Shown here one piece after another: positions 8,355-17,332 of a stretch of 64,000 bases of DNA. The translations under genes were made by a program, and so were the position numbers. Source of the stretch: Rubrivivax sp. (lineage in GTDB: Bacteria; Pseudomonadota; Gammaproteobacteria; Burkholderiales; Burkholderiaceae_C); the NCBI GenBank assembly GCA_019635285.1, contig JAHBZS010000003.1, forward strand, positions 124,001 through 188,000, written 5' to 3'. Within the stretch, counting starts at the first letter, position 1. Every line of letters starts with the position of its first letter. Under the pieces are notes generated by a model. That model made no database searches, was not told the origin of the DNA, and saw only the letters and a list, made by a program, of their open reading frames with translations.

Positions 8355-10603
8355 CCATGACATTGCGCCGACCTTCGCCCTGCCTGCACGGACTGGCCGT
8401 GGCCGGGCTGCTGGCGTGCTTCCCGCCGCTGCAGGCGCAGGGCACCGACCCGGCGGCGCGGCCGCGTGCGGCCAACGCGCCCGCCGGACACAGCCCGGCG
8501 CTGCGCTCGACGGCGCCGGTGACGGTGAACTTCGTCAACGCCGACGTCGAGGCGGTGACACGCGCCATGGCCACGATGATCGGCCGCCAGATCGCGCTGG
8601 ACCCGCGCGTCAAGGGCACGATGACGCTGTTCAGCGACCAGCCGCTGACGGTGCGCGAGGCCTACCTGAACTACCTGTCGGCGCTGCGCGGCCTGGGCTT
8701 CACGATCGTCGAGAACGGCGGGCTGCTGAAGGTGGTGCCCGAGGCCGAGGCCAAGCTGCAGACCGGCACCGTGTCGGTGGGCCCGCCGGCGATACGCGGC
8801 GACCAGATCATCACGCAGATCTTCCAGCTCAGCCACGAGAACCCGAACAACCTGGTGGCCGTGCTGCGGCCGCTGATCAGCGCCAACAACACCATCAACG
8901 CCAGCCCGACGAGCAACGCGCTGGTCATCACCGACTACGCCGACAACCTGCAGCGCATCGCCAAGATCATCGCGGCGCTGGACCAGCCGGCCGGCGACAC
9001 CGACGTGATCCCGCTCAAGCACGCCGTGGCCAGCGACCTGGCGCCGATGGTGCAGCGCCTGTCCGACAGCAGCGCCACGCCGGCCGCGCCGGGCCTGCCG
9101 GGCGCCGCCGGCGCGCTCACCGTGCTGGTCGACCCGCGCAGCAACTCACTGATCCTGCGCGCCTCCAACCCGGCCAAGCTGGCCATCGCGCGTGCGGTCG
9201 TGGCCAAGCTGGACCAGCCCACGCAGGGCGGCGGGCCCGGCGGCAACATCTGGGTGGTGTACCTGAAGAACGCCGACGCGGTGAAGCTGGCAGCCGTGCT
9301 GCGCGCCGCCTTCACCACCGGCGGCCAGGCCGGCGGCAACGCCGGCGGCATCGGCAACCTCGGCGGCGCGAACGCCACCGCGCTGCAGCCATCGATCCGC
9401 ACCGCCGCCGACGCCACGTCGGCGGCGTCGCCGTCGACCACGCCGGTGGCGGCGTCGGCCGGCCCCTCCACCGGCGGCTTCATCCAGGCCGACCCGTCGA
9501 CCAACTCGCTGATCATCACCGCGCCGGAGCCGCTGTACCGCCAGCTGCGCAACGTCATCGACCAGCTCGATTCGCGGCGCGCGCAGATCTACATCGAGAC
9601 CCTGATCGTCAAGGTCGACGCCGACAAGGCGGCCGACATCGGCATTCAGTGGCAGGCCATCTCCGGCGACCAGAACAGCTCGCGCAACTTCGTCGGCGGC
9701 ACCAACTACACCGGCGCCGACAACATCGTCAACCTGACCACGGCCATCAACAACGGCCGCACCGGGCTGGCGTCCATCGCCGTGCCGGCGGGCTTGAACT
9801 TCGGCATCCTGCAGAAGGTCGGCGACCTGTGGAACATCGGCGCGCTGGCGCGCTTCCTGGAGACCAAGGCCAACGCCAACATCCTGGCCACGCCCAACAT
9901 GGTGGCGCTGGACAACGAAGAAGCGAAGATCGTCGTCGGCCAGAACGTGCCCTTCATCACCGGCTCCTTCACCACCAACACCTCGGGCTCGAACAACCCG
10001 TTCCAGACCATCGAGCGCAAGGACGTGGGCCTGACGCTGCGCATCAAGTCGCAGATCGGCGAAGGCGGCACGATCCGGCTGATCATCTACCAGGAGGACT
10101 CGCGCGTGGTGCCGTCCAGCCGCACCTCGCCGCAGGGCCTGACCACCGACAAGAGCGCGATCGAGACCACGGTGGTTGTCGACGACGGCCAGATCATGGT
10201 GCTGGGCGGGCTGCTGAAGGACGAATACGGCGGCAGCGTGCAGCAGGTGCCCTTCCTGGGCGACCTGCCGGGCGTCGGCGGGCTGTTCCGCTATGACAGC
10301 CGCACGCGCACCAAGAGCAACCTGATGGTCTTCCTGCGGCCGATGATCATCCGCAACCAGGACCAGCTGAACGCCCTGTCGGTGGACCGCTACGACCTGA
10401 TCCGCGCGGCGCAGCAGGGCGTGGGCCAACCGGTGCAGCGCGTCATCATGCCGATCAACGACGCGCCGGTGGCGCCGTCCGCGCCCGCGCCGCCCGCCCC
10501 GCTGGGCAACGGCACGGTGCCGCCGCCGCTGTCGTGGCCGGAGCCGCGGCCGAACGTGCCGCCGGCGTACGCCCCGCCCCCCGTGCCGGCCCCGCCGCAG
10601 TAG
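8351..10603 (+). CDS. gspD: Type II secretion outer-membrane secretin GspD
   Basis: GspD forms the outer-membrane exit channel. The 750-residue protein has a signal peptide (about 1-30). A LLAC segment inside it could be a lipobox. An N0 domain (VTVNFVNADVEAVTRAMA) and several N-type repeats follow. The secretin core includes LDNEEAKIVVGQNVPF and the late VPFLGDLPGVGGLFR. A Gly/Ala/Ser-rich insert sits near 325-375 (GGQAGGNAGGIGNLGG). The C-terminal tail of about 50 residues is Pro-rich. The start overlaps gspN (ATGA). Confidence 0.96.
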   Translation: MTMTLRRPSPCLHGLAVAGLLACFPPLQAQGTDPAARPRAANAPAGHSPALRSTAPVTVNFVNADVEAVTRAMATMIGRQIALDPRVKGTMTLFSDQPLTVREAYLNYLSALRGLGFTIVENGGLLKVVPEAEAKLQTGTVSVGPPAIRGDQIITQIFQLSHENPNNLVAVLRPLISANNTINASPTSNALVITDYADNLQRIAKIIAALDQPAGDTDVIPLKHAVASDLAPMVQRLSDSSATPAAPGLPGAAGALTVLVDPRSNSLILRASNPAKLAIARAVVAKLDQPTQGGGPGGNIWVVYLKNADAVKLAAVLRAAFTTGGQAGGNAGGIGNLGGANATALQPSIRTAADATSAASPSTTPVAASAGPSTGGFIQADPSTNSLIITAPEPLYRQLRNVIDQLDSRRAQIYIETLIVKVDADKAADIGIQWQAISGDQNSSRNFVGGTNYTGADNIVNLTTAINNGRTGLASIAVPAGLNFGILQKVGDLWNIGALARFLETKANANILATPNMVALDNEEAKIVVGQNVPFITGSFTTNTSGSNNPFQTIERKDVGLTLRIKSQIGEGGTIRLIIYQEDSRVVPSSRTSPQGLTTDKSAIETTVVVDDGQIMVLGGLLKDEYGGSVQQVPFLGDLPGVGGLFRYDSRTRTKSNLMVFLRPMIIRNQDQLNALSVDRYDLIRAAQQGVGQPVQRVIMPINDAPVAPSAPAPPAPLGNGTVPPPLSWPEPRPNVPPAYAPPPVPAPPQ

Positions 10604-10607
10604 CCGC

Positions 10608-12029
10608 ATGGGCACGCGCCACCCCCTGCCCTACGCCTTCGCCAAGGCGAACACGCTGCTGCTCGAGGACGACGGCACGCAGCTGCTGCTGTGGGCGGCG
10701 GAGACGACGCCGGGCAGCGCGCTGTCCGAGGTCAACCGGCTGTTCGACGTCGACAGCTACGAGCGTGAGCCGGCGGCGACGCTGGCGCAGCGCATCGCCG
10801 TGGCCTATGCCGGCGCGGAGTCCAGCGCCGCCACCGTGGTCGGCGAGGTGGAAAGCGCCGTCGACCTGAGCCGGCTGATGCAGGACCTGCCGGCGGTGGA
10901 AGACCTGCTGGAAGCCAGCAACGACGCGCCGATCATCCGCATGCTCAACGCGCTGCTGACGCAGGCGGTGAAGGACGGCGCCAGCGACATCCACATCGAG
11001 CCCTACGAGCGCAGCAGCGCCGTGCGCTTCCGCATAGACGGCACCTTGCGCGAGGTGGTGCAGCCCAACCGCGCGCTGCACGCGGCGCTGATCAGCCGGC
11101 TGAAGATCATGGCCGAGCTGGACATCTCCGAGAAGCGCCTGCCGCAGGACGGGCGCATCAGCTTGCGCGTCGGCGGCCGCGCCATCGACGTGCGCGTGTC
11201 CACGCTGGCCAGCGCGCACGGCGAGCGTGCGGTGCTGCGCCTGCTGGACAAGAGCGAATCGCGCTTCACGCTCGAAGGCCTGGGCATGAGCGGCGACGTG
11301 CTGCGCGCCTTCGACCGGCTGATCCACCAGCCGCACGGCATCGTGCTCGTCACCGGGCCCACCGGCTCGGGCAAGACGACCACGCTGTACGCGTCGCTGA
11401 GCCGCATCGACACCAGCAGCACCAACCTGCTGACGGTGGAAGACCCGATCGAATACGAGCTGCCCGGCATCGGCCAGACGCAGGTCAACCCGAAAATCGA
11501 CCTGACCTTCGCCAAGGCGCTGCGCGCCATCCTGCGCCAGGACCCGGACGTCATCATGATCGGCGAGATCCGCGACTACGAGACCGCGTCGATCGCCATC
11601 CAGGCCTCGCTCACCGGCCACCTGGTGCTGGCCACGCTGCACACCAACGACGCGCCGAGCGCGGTGACGCGCCTCACCGACATGGGCGTCGAGCCCTTCT
11701 TGCTGAGCTCGTCGCTGCTGGGCGTGCTGGCGCAGCGCCTGGTGCGCCGGCTGTGCCTGCACTGCCGGCGTGTCGACGAGCGCGGCCAGTGGCATCCGGT
11801 GGGCTGCGAGCACTGCCTGCAAAGCGGCTACAGGGGGCGCACCGGCGTGTACGAGCTGATGGTCGCCGACGATGCGCTGCGCACCTTGATCCACAACCGC
11901 GCTCCCGAGAGCCAGCTCTTCGCCGCGGCCGAGGCGGCGGGCCTGCGCTCGATGCGCGCCGACGGCCAGCGGCTGATCGACGAGGGCACCACCTCGCTGG
12001 AAGAAGTGCTGAGCGTGACGCGCGACTGA
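10608..12029 (+). CDS. gspE: Type II secretion ATPase GspE
   Basis: GspE powers secretion from the cytoplasmic face. The 473-residue protein has an N1E/N2E region, then the RecA-like domain. Walker A is GPTGSGKT (about 250-257), the Asp box lies near SDIHIEPYE, and Walker B is DVIMIGEIRD. His boxes follow, with GHLVLATLHTND. A zinc-binding four-cysteine knuckle (CLHC ... CEHC) lies near residues 380-405, as in known GspE. It lies 4 bp after gspD. Confidence 0.97.
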   Translation: MGTRHPLPYAFAKANTLLLEDDGTQLLLWAAETTPGSALSEVNRLFDVDSYEREPAATLAQRIAVAYAGAESSAATVVGEVESAVDLSRLMQDLPAVEDLLEASNDAPIIRMLNALLTQAVKDGASDIHIEPYERSSAVRFRIDGTLREVVQPNRALHAALISRLKIMAELDISEKRLPQDGRISLRVGGRAIDVRVSTLASAHGERAVLRLLDKSESRFTLEGLGMSGDVLRAFDRLIHQPHGIVLVTGPTGSGKTTTLYASLSRIDTSSTNLLTVEDPIEYELPGIGQTQVNPKIDLTFAKALRAILRQDPDVIMIGEIRDYETASIAIQASLTGHLVLATLHTNDAPSAVTRLTDMGVEPFLLSSSLLGVLAQRLVRRLCLHCRRVDERGQWHPVGCEHCLQSGYRGRTGVYELMVADDALRTLIHNRAPESQLFAAAEAAGLRSMRADGQRLIDEGTTSLEEVLSVTRD

Positions 12030-12148
12030 TGGCCGCCACCCCAAGCGCCTTCGGTACGGCCCGCGACGCCGCAACGCCGGGCCCGCGGCGTCGGCGCGAC
12101 GGCCGCCCTCACGCCGCGCGTCGCCGGCGCCCGCGGAGCGCCTAGGCC

Positions 12149-13366
12149 ATGCCCGCCTTCAAGTACGAGGCGCTGGACGCCGCCGGCAAGGCCAGCAGCG
12201 GCCTGCTCGACGCGGAAAACGCCCGCGCCGCGCGTTCGCAGCTGCGCGCGCAGGCGCTGGTGCCGCTGGCGGTGACGCCGGTGGCCGCCGGCCTGGCCAC
12301 GGGCCAGGCGCCGAGCCGCTTCTCGCGCCGCGTCTTCGACAGCAGCTCGCTGGCGGTGTGGACGCGGCAGATGGCCGGGCTGGTCGGCGCCGGGCTGCCG
12401 CTGGAGCGCGCGCTGACCGCGCTGGCCGACGAATCGGAAAGCCCGCGCCAGCGCGAGCTGGTGGTGCACCTGCGCAGCGAGGTCAACGGCGGCGCGCCCT
12501 TCGCGCGCGCGCTGGCCGGCGCGCCGCGCGAATTCGACGAGGTGTATTGCGCGGTGGTCGCCGCCGGCGAGCAGAGCGGCGCGCTCGGCCGCGTGCTGGA
12601 GAAGCTGGCCGACGACCTGGAAGAGCGCCAGGCGCTGCGCGCCAAGCTGCTGGGCGCGATGCTCTACCCGGCCATCGTCTCGTTGATCGCCATCGTCATC
12701 GTCATCTTCCTGGTCACCTACGTGGTGCCGCAGGTGGCGACGGTGTTCACCAGTTCGAAGCGCGCGCTGCCGGCGCTGACCGTGGCCATGATGGCCCTCA
12801 GCGACTTCGTGCGCAGCTATGGCTGGCTGCTGCTCGGCGTGGGGGGGGCGGCGGTCGTGGGCTTCGTGCTGCTGCGCCGCAACCCGGCCTTTCGCGAACG
12901 CAGCGACGCCGCGGCGCTGACGCTGCCGCTGGCCGGCAAGCTGGCGCGCGGCTACAACGCGGCGCGCTTCGCCGGCACGCTGGCCATGCTGGCCGGCGCC
13001 GGCGTGCCGATCCTGAAGGCGCTGCAGGCCGCGGCCGAGACCTTGGGCAACCGCGCCATGCGCGCCGATGCGATGGACGCGCTGGTGCAGGTGCGCGAAG
13101 GCGCGCCGCTGGCGTCGGCGCTGGCCGCCAAGAAGCGCTTCCCCGGGCTGCTGGCGATGTTTGCGCGCCTGGGCGAGCAGACCGGCCAGCTGCCGGTGAT
13201 GCTGCAGCGCGCCGCGGCGCAGCTCGGCACCGAGGTGCAGCGCCGCGCCATGGCGCTGGCCACCATCCTGGAGCCGCTGCTCATCGTCGTCATGGGCGTG
13301 GTGGTGATGCTCATCGTGCTGGCCGTGCTGCTGCCGATCATCCAGCTGAACACCTGGGTCAAGTAG
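12149..13366 (+). CDS. gspF: Type II secretion inner-membrane platform protein GspF
   Basis: GspF is the polytopic platform protein. The 405-residue sequence has the family start MPAFKYEALDAAGKA and two repeated T2SSF domains (WTRQMAGLVGAGLPLERAL; ARFAGTLAMLAGAGVPILKAL). It has three membrane segments, near 170-200, 225-245 and 372-398. A 119-bp non-coding GC-rich gap separates it from gspE, in which I see no clear signal. It is the last gene of the operon. Confidence 0.96.
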   Translation: MPAFKYEALDAAGKASSGLLDAENARAARSQLRAQALVPLAVTPVAAGLATGQAPSRFSRRVFDSSSLAVWTRQMAGLVGAGLPLERALTALADESESPRQRELVVHLRSEVNGGAPFARALAGAPREFDEVYCAVVAAGEQSGALGRVLEKLADDLEERQALRAKLLGAMLYPAIVSLIAIVIVIFLVTYVVPQVATVFTSSKRALPALTVAMMALSDFVRSYGWLLLGVGGAAVVGFVLLRRNPAFRERSDAAALTLPLAGKLARGYNAARFAGTLAMLAGAGVPILKALQAAAETLGNRAMRADAMDALVQVREGAPLASALAAKKRFPGLLAMFARLGEQTGQLPVMLQRAAAQLGTEVQRRAMALATILEPLLIVVMGVVVMLIVLAVLLPIIQLNTWVK

Positions 13367-13373
13367 CACTCGC

Positions 13374-13394
13374 GCGCGGCGACTGCTGCCGCGC
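13374..13394 (+). terminator. Hairpin after the gsp operon
   Basis: A 7-bp perfect inverted repeat, GCGCGGC / GCCGCGC with a 7-nt loop, lies 8 bp after the gspF stop. No T-tract follows, so its role as an intrinsic terminator is uncertain. Confidence 0.35.
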
Positions 13395-13495
13395 CAGACG
13401 GGCGGTGAAGCAGGCGATGACAGGTTAATTCCCGATCTGCCCGGGGCACGTTGTTTGCTTGAATGCAAGCAAGCGTTCATCACCGGAGGCACCCC

Positions 13496-14497
13496 ATGGG
13501 CAGCGGCAATCATCTGGTTCCGATGGCAGCGGCCAAGGCGCAGATCCCCATCGCGCAGATGCGCAGCGTGTACCACGTCGGCGACGTCGAGAAGCGCCTG
13601 GACAAGCTGCCCGCCCGCGAGCACGAGACCCTGCGCTCGACCTATGAACGCATGCTGGAGAAGGGCCCCGAGCGCTTCCAGGTCAAGCCCTCGGGCCTGC
13701 CGGCGATGGAGCACCTGTACGACGAGCTGCCCAACTTCAACGACGTGCTCGACGACCTGAAGCGCCAGCTGGCGCTGTGCAGCGACAGCCGCGACGGCCT
13801 GGAGATCACGCCGATGCTGCTGCTCGGGCCGCCCGGCATCGGCAAGACACACTTTGCGCGGCGCGTGGCGCAGCTGCTGGGCACCGGCCTGGGCTTCATC
13901 TCGATGAGCTCGCTCACCGCCGGCTGGGTGCTCAGCGGCGCGTCCAGCCAGTGGAAGGGCGCGCGGCCCGGCAAGATCTTCGAGACCTTGGTCGACGGCG
14001 CCTATGCCAACCCGGTGATGGTGGTGGACGAGATCGACAAGGCGCGCGGCGAACATGCCTACGACCCGCTGGGCGCGCTGTACGGCCTGCTCGAGCACGA
14101 CACCGCCGGCAGCTTCGTCGACGAATTTGCCGAGGTGTCGATCGACGCCAGCCAGGTGATCTGGGTGGCCACGGCCAACGACGAGCGGGCCATCCCCGAG
14201 CCGATCCTGAACCGCATGAACGTCTTCGAGGTGCAGGCGCCGGACCGCGACGCCGCACGCGCCATCGCGCTGCGGCTGTACCGCGGCATCCGCGCCGAGC
14301 ACGACTGGGGCCGGCGCTTCGACGACGAGCCGCCCGAAGCCGTGCTGGACCGCCTGGGCGGCATGGCGCCGCGCGAGATGCGCCGCGCCTGGATGACGGC
14401 CTTCGGCAACGCGCGGCTCGACGGCCGTGCCACGCTGACGCTGGACGACCTGCCCGAGGCCACCGCGCGGCGCGCGCCCATCGGCTTCACCAACTGA
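13496..14497 (+). CDS. Stand-alone AAA+ ATPase, Lon-like ATPase core without protease domain
   Basis: The 333-residue protein has Walker A GPPGIGKT (111-118), Walker B VMVVDEID (174-181), a sensor-1 ATAN (about 225-228) and an arginine-finger region LNRMNVF. The spacing resembles the ATPase module of Lon, but there is no substrate-binding N-domain and no Ser-Lys protease domain. It could be a chaperone-like remodeller; the partner is unknown. The ATG at 13496 is preceded by a good GGAGG. Upstream there is a small dyad, GCTTG-N4-CAAGC (13457-13470). It does not belong to the gsp operon, which ends 130 bp earlier. Confidence 0.85.
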   Translation: MGSGNHLVPMAAAKAQIPIAQMRSVYHVGDVEKRLDKLPAREHETLRSTYERMLEKGPERFQVKPSGLPAMEHLYDELPNFNDVLDDLKRQLALCSDSRDGLEITPMLLLGPPGIGKTHFARRVAQLLGTGLGFISMSSLTAGWVLSGASSQWKGARPGKIFETLVDGAYANPVMVVDEIDKARGEHAYDPLGALYGLLEHDTAGSFVDEFAEVSIDASQVIWVATANDERAIPEPILNRMNVFEVQAPDRDAARAIALRLYRGIRAEHDWGRRFDDEPPEAVLDRLGGMAPREMRRAWMTAFGNARLDGRATLTLDDLPEATARRAPIGFTN

Positions 14498-14540
14498 CGT
14501 AGCATGGCCCGGCCGCAGCCCCGCGGCTGCCGGAGCCGCC

Positions 14541-14894
14541 ATGCTGCTTGCCGCCAATGTCGTGATCGCGCTGGTCGCGCTGCTGCATCTGTACTTCCTG
14601 GTGCTGGAGATGTTCCTGTGGGACAAGCCGGCCGGGCTGAAGGCCTTCGGCCAGACGCCTGAAGCGGCCGCCGCCAGCAAGGTGCTGGCCGCCAACCAGG
14701 GCCTGTACAACGGCTTCCTGGCCGCCGGCCTGGTGTGGGGCCTGAGCCTGGGCGCCGACGGCCGCGGCGTGAAGATCTTCTTCCTCAGCTGCGTGCTGAT
14801 CGCCGGCCTGTACGGCGCGGCCACGGCCAGCCGCAAGATCCTCTTCGTGCAGGCGCTGCCGGCGGCAATCGCGTTGGCACTGCTGCTGGGCTGA
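14541..14894 (+). CDS. DUF1304 family small membrane protein
   Basis: The 117-residue protein has four predicted membrane helices: 5-24, about 55-70, about 80-95 and 100-116. It carries the family landmarks EMFLWDKPAGLKAFG and NQGLYNGFLAAGLVWG. DUF1304 proteins are small integral membrane proteins of unknown function. It lies 43 bp after the AAA+ gene and 13 bp before the glutamate-carrier-like gene. Confidence 0.85.
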   Translation: MLLAANVVIALVALLHLYFLVLEMFLWDKPAGLKAFGQTPEAAAASKVLAANQGLYNGFLAAGLVWGLSLGADGRGVKIFFLSCVLIAGLYGAATASRKILFVQALPAAIALALLLG

Positions 14895-14907
14895 AGGCGC
14901 GCCGGCC

Positions 14908-16146
14908 GTGCAGTCGATCGCGCTCAACGAGCTGTGGACGCTGGTCGTCGCGCTGCTGACCATCGCGCTGGGCACGGCCGTCATCGCCCGCGTGCCGCTG
15001 CTGGCGCGTTACTCCATTCCACCGGCCGTGGTCGGCGGCTTCCTGGTGGCGCTGCTGCTGCTGGTGCTGCAGGTCTTCGGCTGGCGCTTCGGCTTCGGAT
15101 CGCAGGCACGCGGCGCGCTGCTGCTGATGTTCTTCACCACGCTGGGGCTCAGCGCGCGGCTGAGCCTGCTGCGCGGCGGCGGCGCCTCGGTGGCGCTGGT
15201 GGCGCTGGCCATCGGCCTGCTGGCGGTGGCGCAGAACCTGGTCGGCGCCGGCGTGGCCCGGGCCTTCGGCGAGCCGGCGTCGCTGGCGGTGTTCCTCGGC
15301 AGCGCGGCTTTCCTCGGCGGCCACGGCACCACCGCGGCCTGGGCGGGGCAGCCGCTGGCGGCCGGCGCGAAGAACGCCTTCGACGTGGGCATGGCCTGCG
15401 CGACGCTCGGCCTGGTGGCCGGCGGCGTGCTCGGCAGCGTGGTCGCGACGCGGCTGTTGCAGCGCGCCCCGCGCAAGGGTGCCCACGCGCCGCTGGAAGC
15501 GCCGGTGCATGGCGAGGTGACGCTGCACACCGCGGCCGACGATGCCCGCTTCGGCCGCTGGACCGAGTCCGACCGCTGGCTGCGGCAGCTGCTGGTGCTG
15601 GCGGTGACCATCGGGCTGGCACTCGCCTGGCAGGCCTGGCTGGGCACGCGGGGCATCAACGTGCCGCCGTTCCTGGCCTGCCTGCTGACGGCGGTGGCCT
15701 TCACCAATCTGGCCGACCTGTTCAAGCACGGCGTCGACCTGGAGACGGCCGACCTCGTCGGCACCGTGGCGCTGCGGCTGTTCCTGGCGATGAGCCTGAT
15801 GAGCCTGGATCTGCTGGCGGTGCTGCAGGCCGCCGGGCTGATCCTCAGCGCGCCGGCGCTGCAATGCCTGGTCACGGCGCTGATCGCGGTGACGCTGGTG
15901 CGCCATGCCGCGTCGATGGGCTCGCACGGCGCACAGGCCGTGCGCGAAGGCGCCGTCGCCGCGGGCGGCTTCATGGGCTTCGGCCTGGGCGCGATGCCGG
16001 TGGGCCTGTCGGTGATGCAGCGCATCACCCTGCAGCATGGCGCCGCGCCGCGGGCCTTCCTGGTGGTCACGCTGGCCGCGTCGCTGGTGCAGGACCTGAT
16101 CAACGCCGGCGTGGTGCAGGCCGCGCTGAGCTGGGCGGCGCGCTGA
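14908..16146 (+). CDS. gltS: GltS-like sodium/glutamate symporter family protein
   Basis: The 412-residue protein has about ten hydrophobic helices and the GltS-type signatures YSIPPAVVGGFLVALL and GGHGTTAAWAG. The second is the re-entrant Gly-rich loop of the family. GltS imports glutamate with sodium in the known cases; the substrate here is inferred from the family only. The start is a GTG at 14908. Its stop codon overlaps the next gene's ATG (TGATG), so the nucleotidase gene is probably co-translated. Confidence 0.8.
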   Translation: MQSIALNELWTLVVALLTIALGTAVIARVPLLARYSIPPAVVGGFLVALLLLVLQVFGWRFGFGSQARGALLLMFFTTLGLSARLSLLRGGGASVALVALAIGLLAVAQNLVGAGVARAFGEPASLAVFLGSAAFLGGHGTTAAWAGQPLAAGAKNAFDVGMACATLGLVAGGVLGSVVATRLLQRAPRKGAHAPLEAPVHGEVTLHTAADDARFGRWTESDRWLRQLLVLAVTIGLALAWQAWLGTRGINVPPFLACLLTAVAFTNLADLFKHGVDLETADLVGTVALRLFLAMSLMSLDLLAVLQAAGLILSAPALQCLVTALIAVTLVRHAASMGSHGAQAVREGAVAAGGFMGFGLGAMPVGLSVMQRITLQHGAAPRAFLVVTLAASLVQDLINAGVVQAALSWAAR

Positions 16147-17036
16147 TGGCGGCGACGCTGGACGGCCGGCTGGTCGTGGCCATCTCCTCGCGGGCGCTGT
16201 TCGACTTCGAAGAGGAGAACCGGCTGTTCGAGGCCGGCGACGACCAGGCCTACATGCGCCTGCAGCTGCAGCGGCTGGAGCAGCCGGCGCCGCCGGGCGT
16301 GGCCTTCTCGCTGGTGCGCAAGCTGCTGGCCTTCAACGGCCCTGCGCCGCGCGTCGAGGTGGTCATGCTGTCGCGCAACGACCCGGCCTCGGGCCTGCGT
16401 GTGTTCCGCTCGGCCCAGCACTACGGGCTGAAGGTGGAGCGCGGCGTGTTCACGCGCGGGCAGCCGCCGTGGCGCTACCTGATGCCGCTGCGCGCCAACC
16501 TGTTCCTGTCGGCCAACGAGGCCGACGTGCGCGCCGCGCTGGCCGCCGGCGTACCCGCGGCGCGCGTCTACCCGCATGCGGCGCGCGCCTCCGAAGCCCA
16601 CCCCGACGAGGTGCGCATCGCCTTCGACGGCGACGCGGTGCTGTTCGGCGACGAAGCCGAGCGCGTGTACCAGCGCGGCGGCCTGGATGCCTTCCAGACG
16701 CACGAAGCCGAGCACGTGGCGCGGCCGCTGCCGGCGGGGCCGTTCAAGCCGCTGCTGCAGGCGCTGCAGCGGCTGCAGCGCGAGCCCGCGCCGATGCGCA
16801 TCCGCACCGCGCTGGTCACGGCGCGCAGTGCGCCGGCACACGAGCGCGCGATGCGCACGCTGATGGACTGGCACATCGAGGTCGACGAGGCGATGTTCCT
16901 GGGTGGCCTGCCCAAGGGCGAGTTCCTGCGCGAGTTCGAGCCCGATTTCTTCTTCGACGACCAGACCGGCCATGTGGATTCGGCGGCGGCGCATGTGCCG
17001 GCCGGGCACGTGGCCGCAGGAGTGAGCAACCCATGA
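16146..17036 (+). CDS. Cytosolic 5'-nucleotidase family protein (NT5C1-like)
   Basis: This 296-residue protein resembles the cytosolic 5'-nucleotidase I family, which dephosphorylates nucleoside monophosphates. Visible blocks are VVAISSRALFDFEEENRLFE, VVMLSRNDPASGLRVF, FLSANEADVRAAL, IAFDGDAVLFGDEAE and PDFFFDDQTGHVD. The FDGDAVLF and FFDDQ acidic motifs fit a HAD-like metal site. It starts one base inside the GltS-like stop. It overlaps the following small gene by 4 bp. Confidence 0.82.
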   Translation: MAATLDGRLVVAISSRALFDFEEENRLFEAGDDQAYMRLQLQRLEQPAPPGVAFSLVRKLLAFNGPAPRVEVVMLSRNDPASGLRVFRSAQHYGLKVERGVFTRGQPPWRYLMPLRANLFLSANEADVRAALAAGVPAARVYPHAARASEAHPDEVRIAFDGDAVLFGDEAERVYQRGGLDAFQTHEAEHVARPLPAGPFKPLLQALQRLQREPAPMRIRTALVTARSAPAHERAMRTLMDWHIEVDEAMFLGGLPKGEFLREFEPDFFFDDQTGHVDSAAAHVPAGHVAAGVSNP

Positions 17037-17332
17037 GCGACGACTTCGGCTTCGCCCCGCCGCCCTTCAAGCCCGACGACGCGCTGCAACGCCTGAAGCG
17101 CGAGCTGCGCGAGCTCGGCCTGAGCGAACGCGAAGGCATCTTCGAGCGCCGCGGCGTGGCCATCGCGCGCGTGCGCCTCGACGGCACACAGCTGGACGCG
17201 GCGCTGGTGCGCAAGCCCAGCCGGGCCAGCCCACAATGGCAGCCACGCCAGCTGGGCAGCAGCGCCGCGGTGCGCGACTTCACCGCCGAGCTGAAGAAGG
17301 CCTTGCGCGACTGGGGAGACCGGGATGAGTGA
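17033..17332 (+). CDS. Small hypothetical protein between nucleotidase and ligase genes
   Basis: I do not recognise this 99-residue protein. It is charged and has no membrane segment or signal peptide. The N-terminus is MSDDFGFAPPPFKP, then a helical Arg/Leu-rich stretch (ALQRLKRELRELGLSE), a beta-rich middle (AIARVRLDGTQLDAALVRK) and a helical C-terminus. It overlaps the upstream gene by 4 bp and the downstream ligase by 8 bp. High GC in third positions and the tight overlaps support a real gene in one transcript. Confidence 0.7.
   Translation: MSDDFGFAPPPFKPDDALQRLKRELRELGLSEREGIFERRGVAIARVRLDGTQLDAALVRKPSRASPQWQPRQLGSSAAVRDFTAELKKALRDWGDRDE

Noticed and set aside
11828-14836. A 1002-residue open frame on the minus strand
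   Set aside because: It runs antisense to gspE, gspF, the AAA+ gene and the DUF1304 gene. It is long only because high GC in third positions removes stops, and its translation is rich in His, Arg and Gln with no domain.
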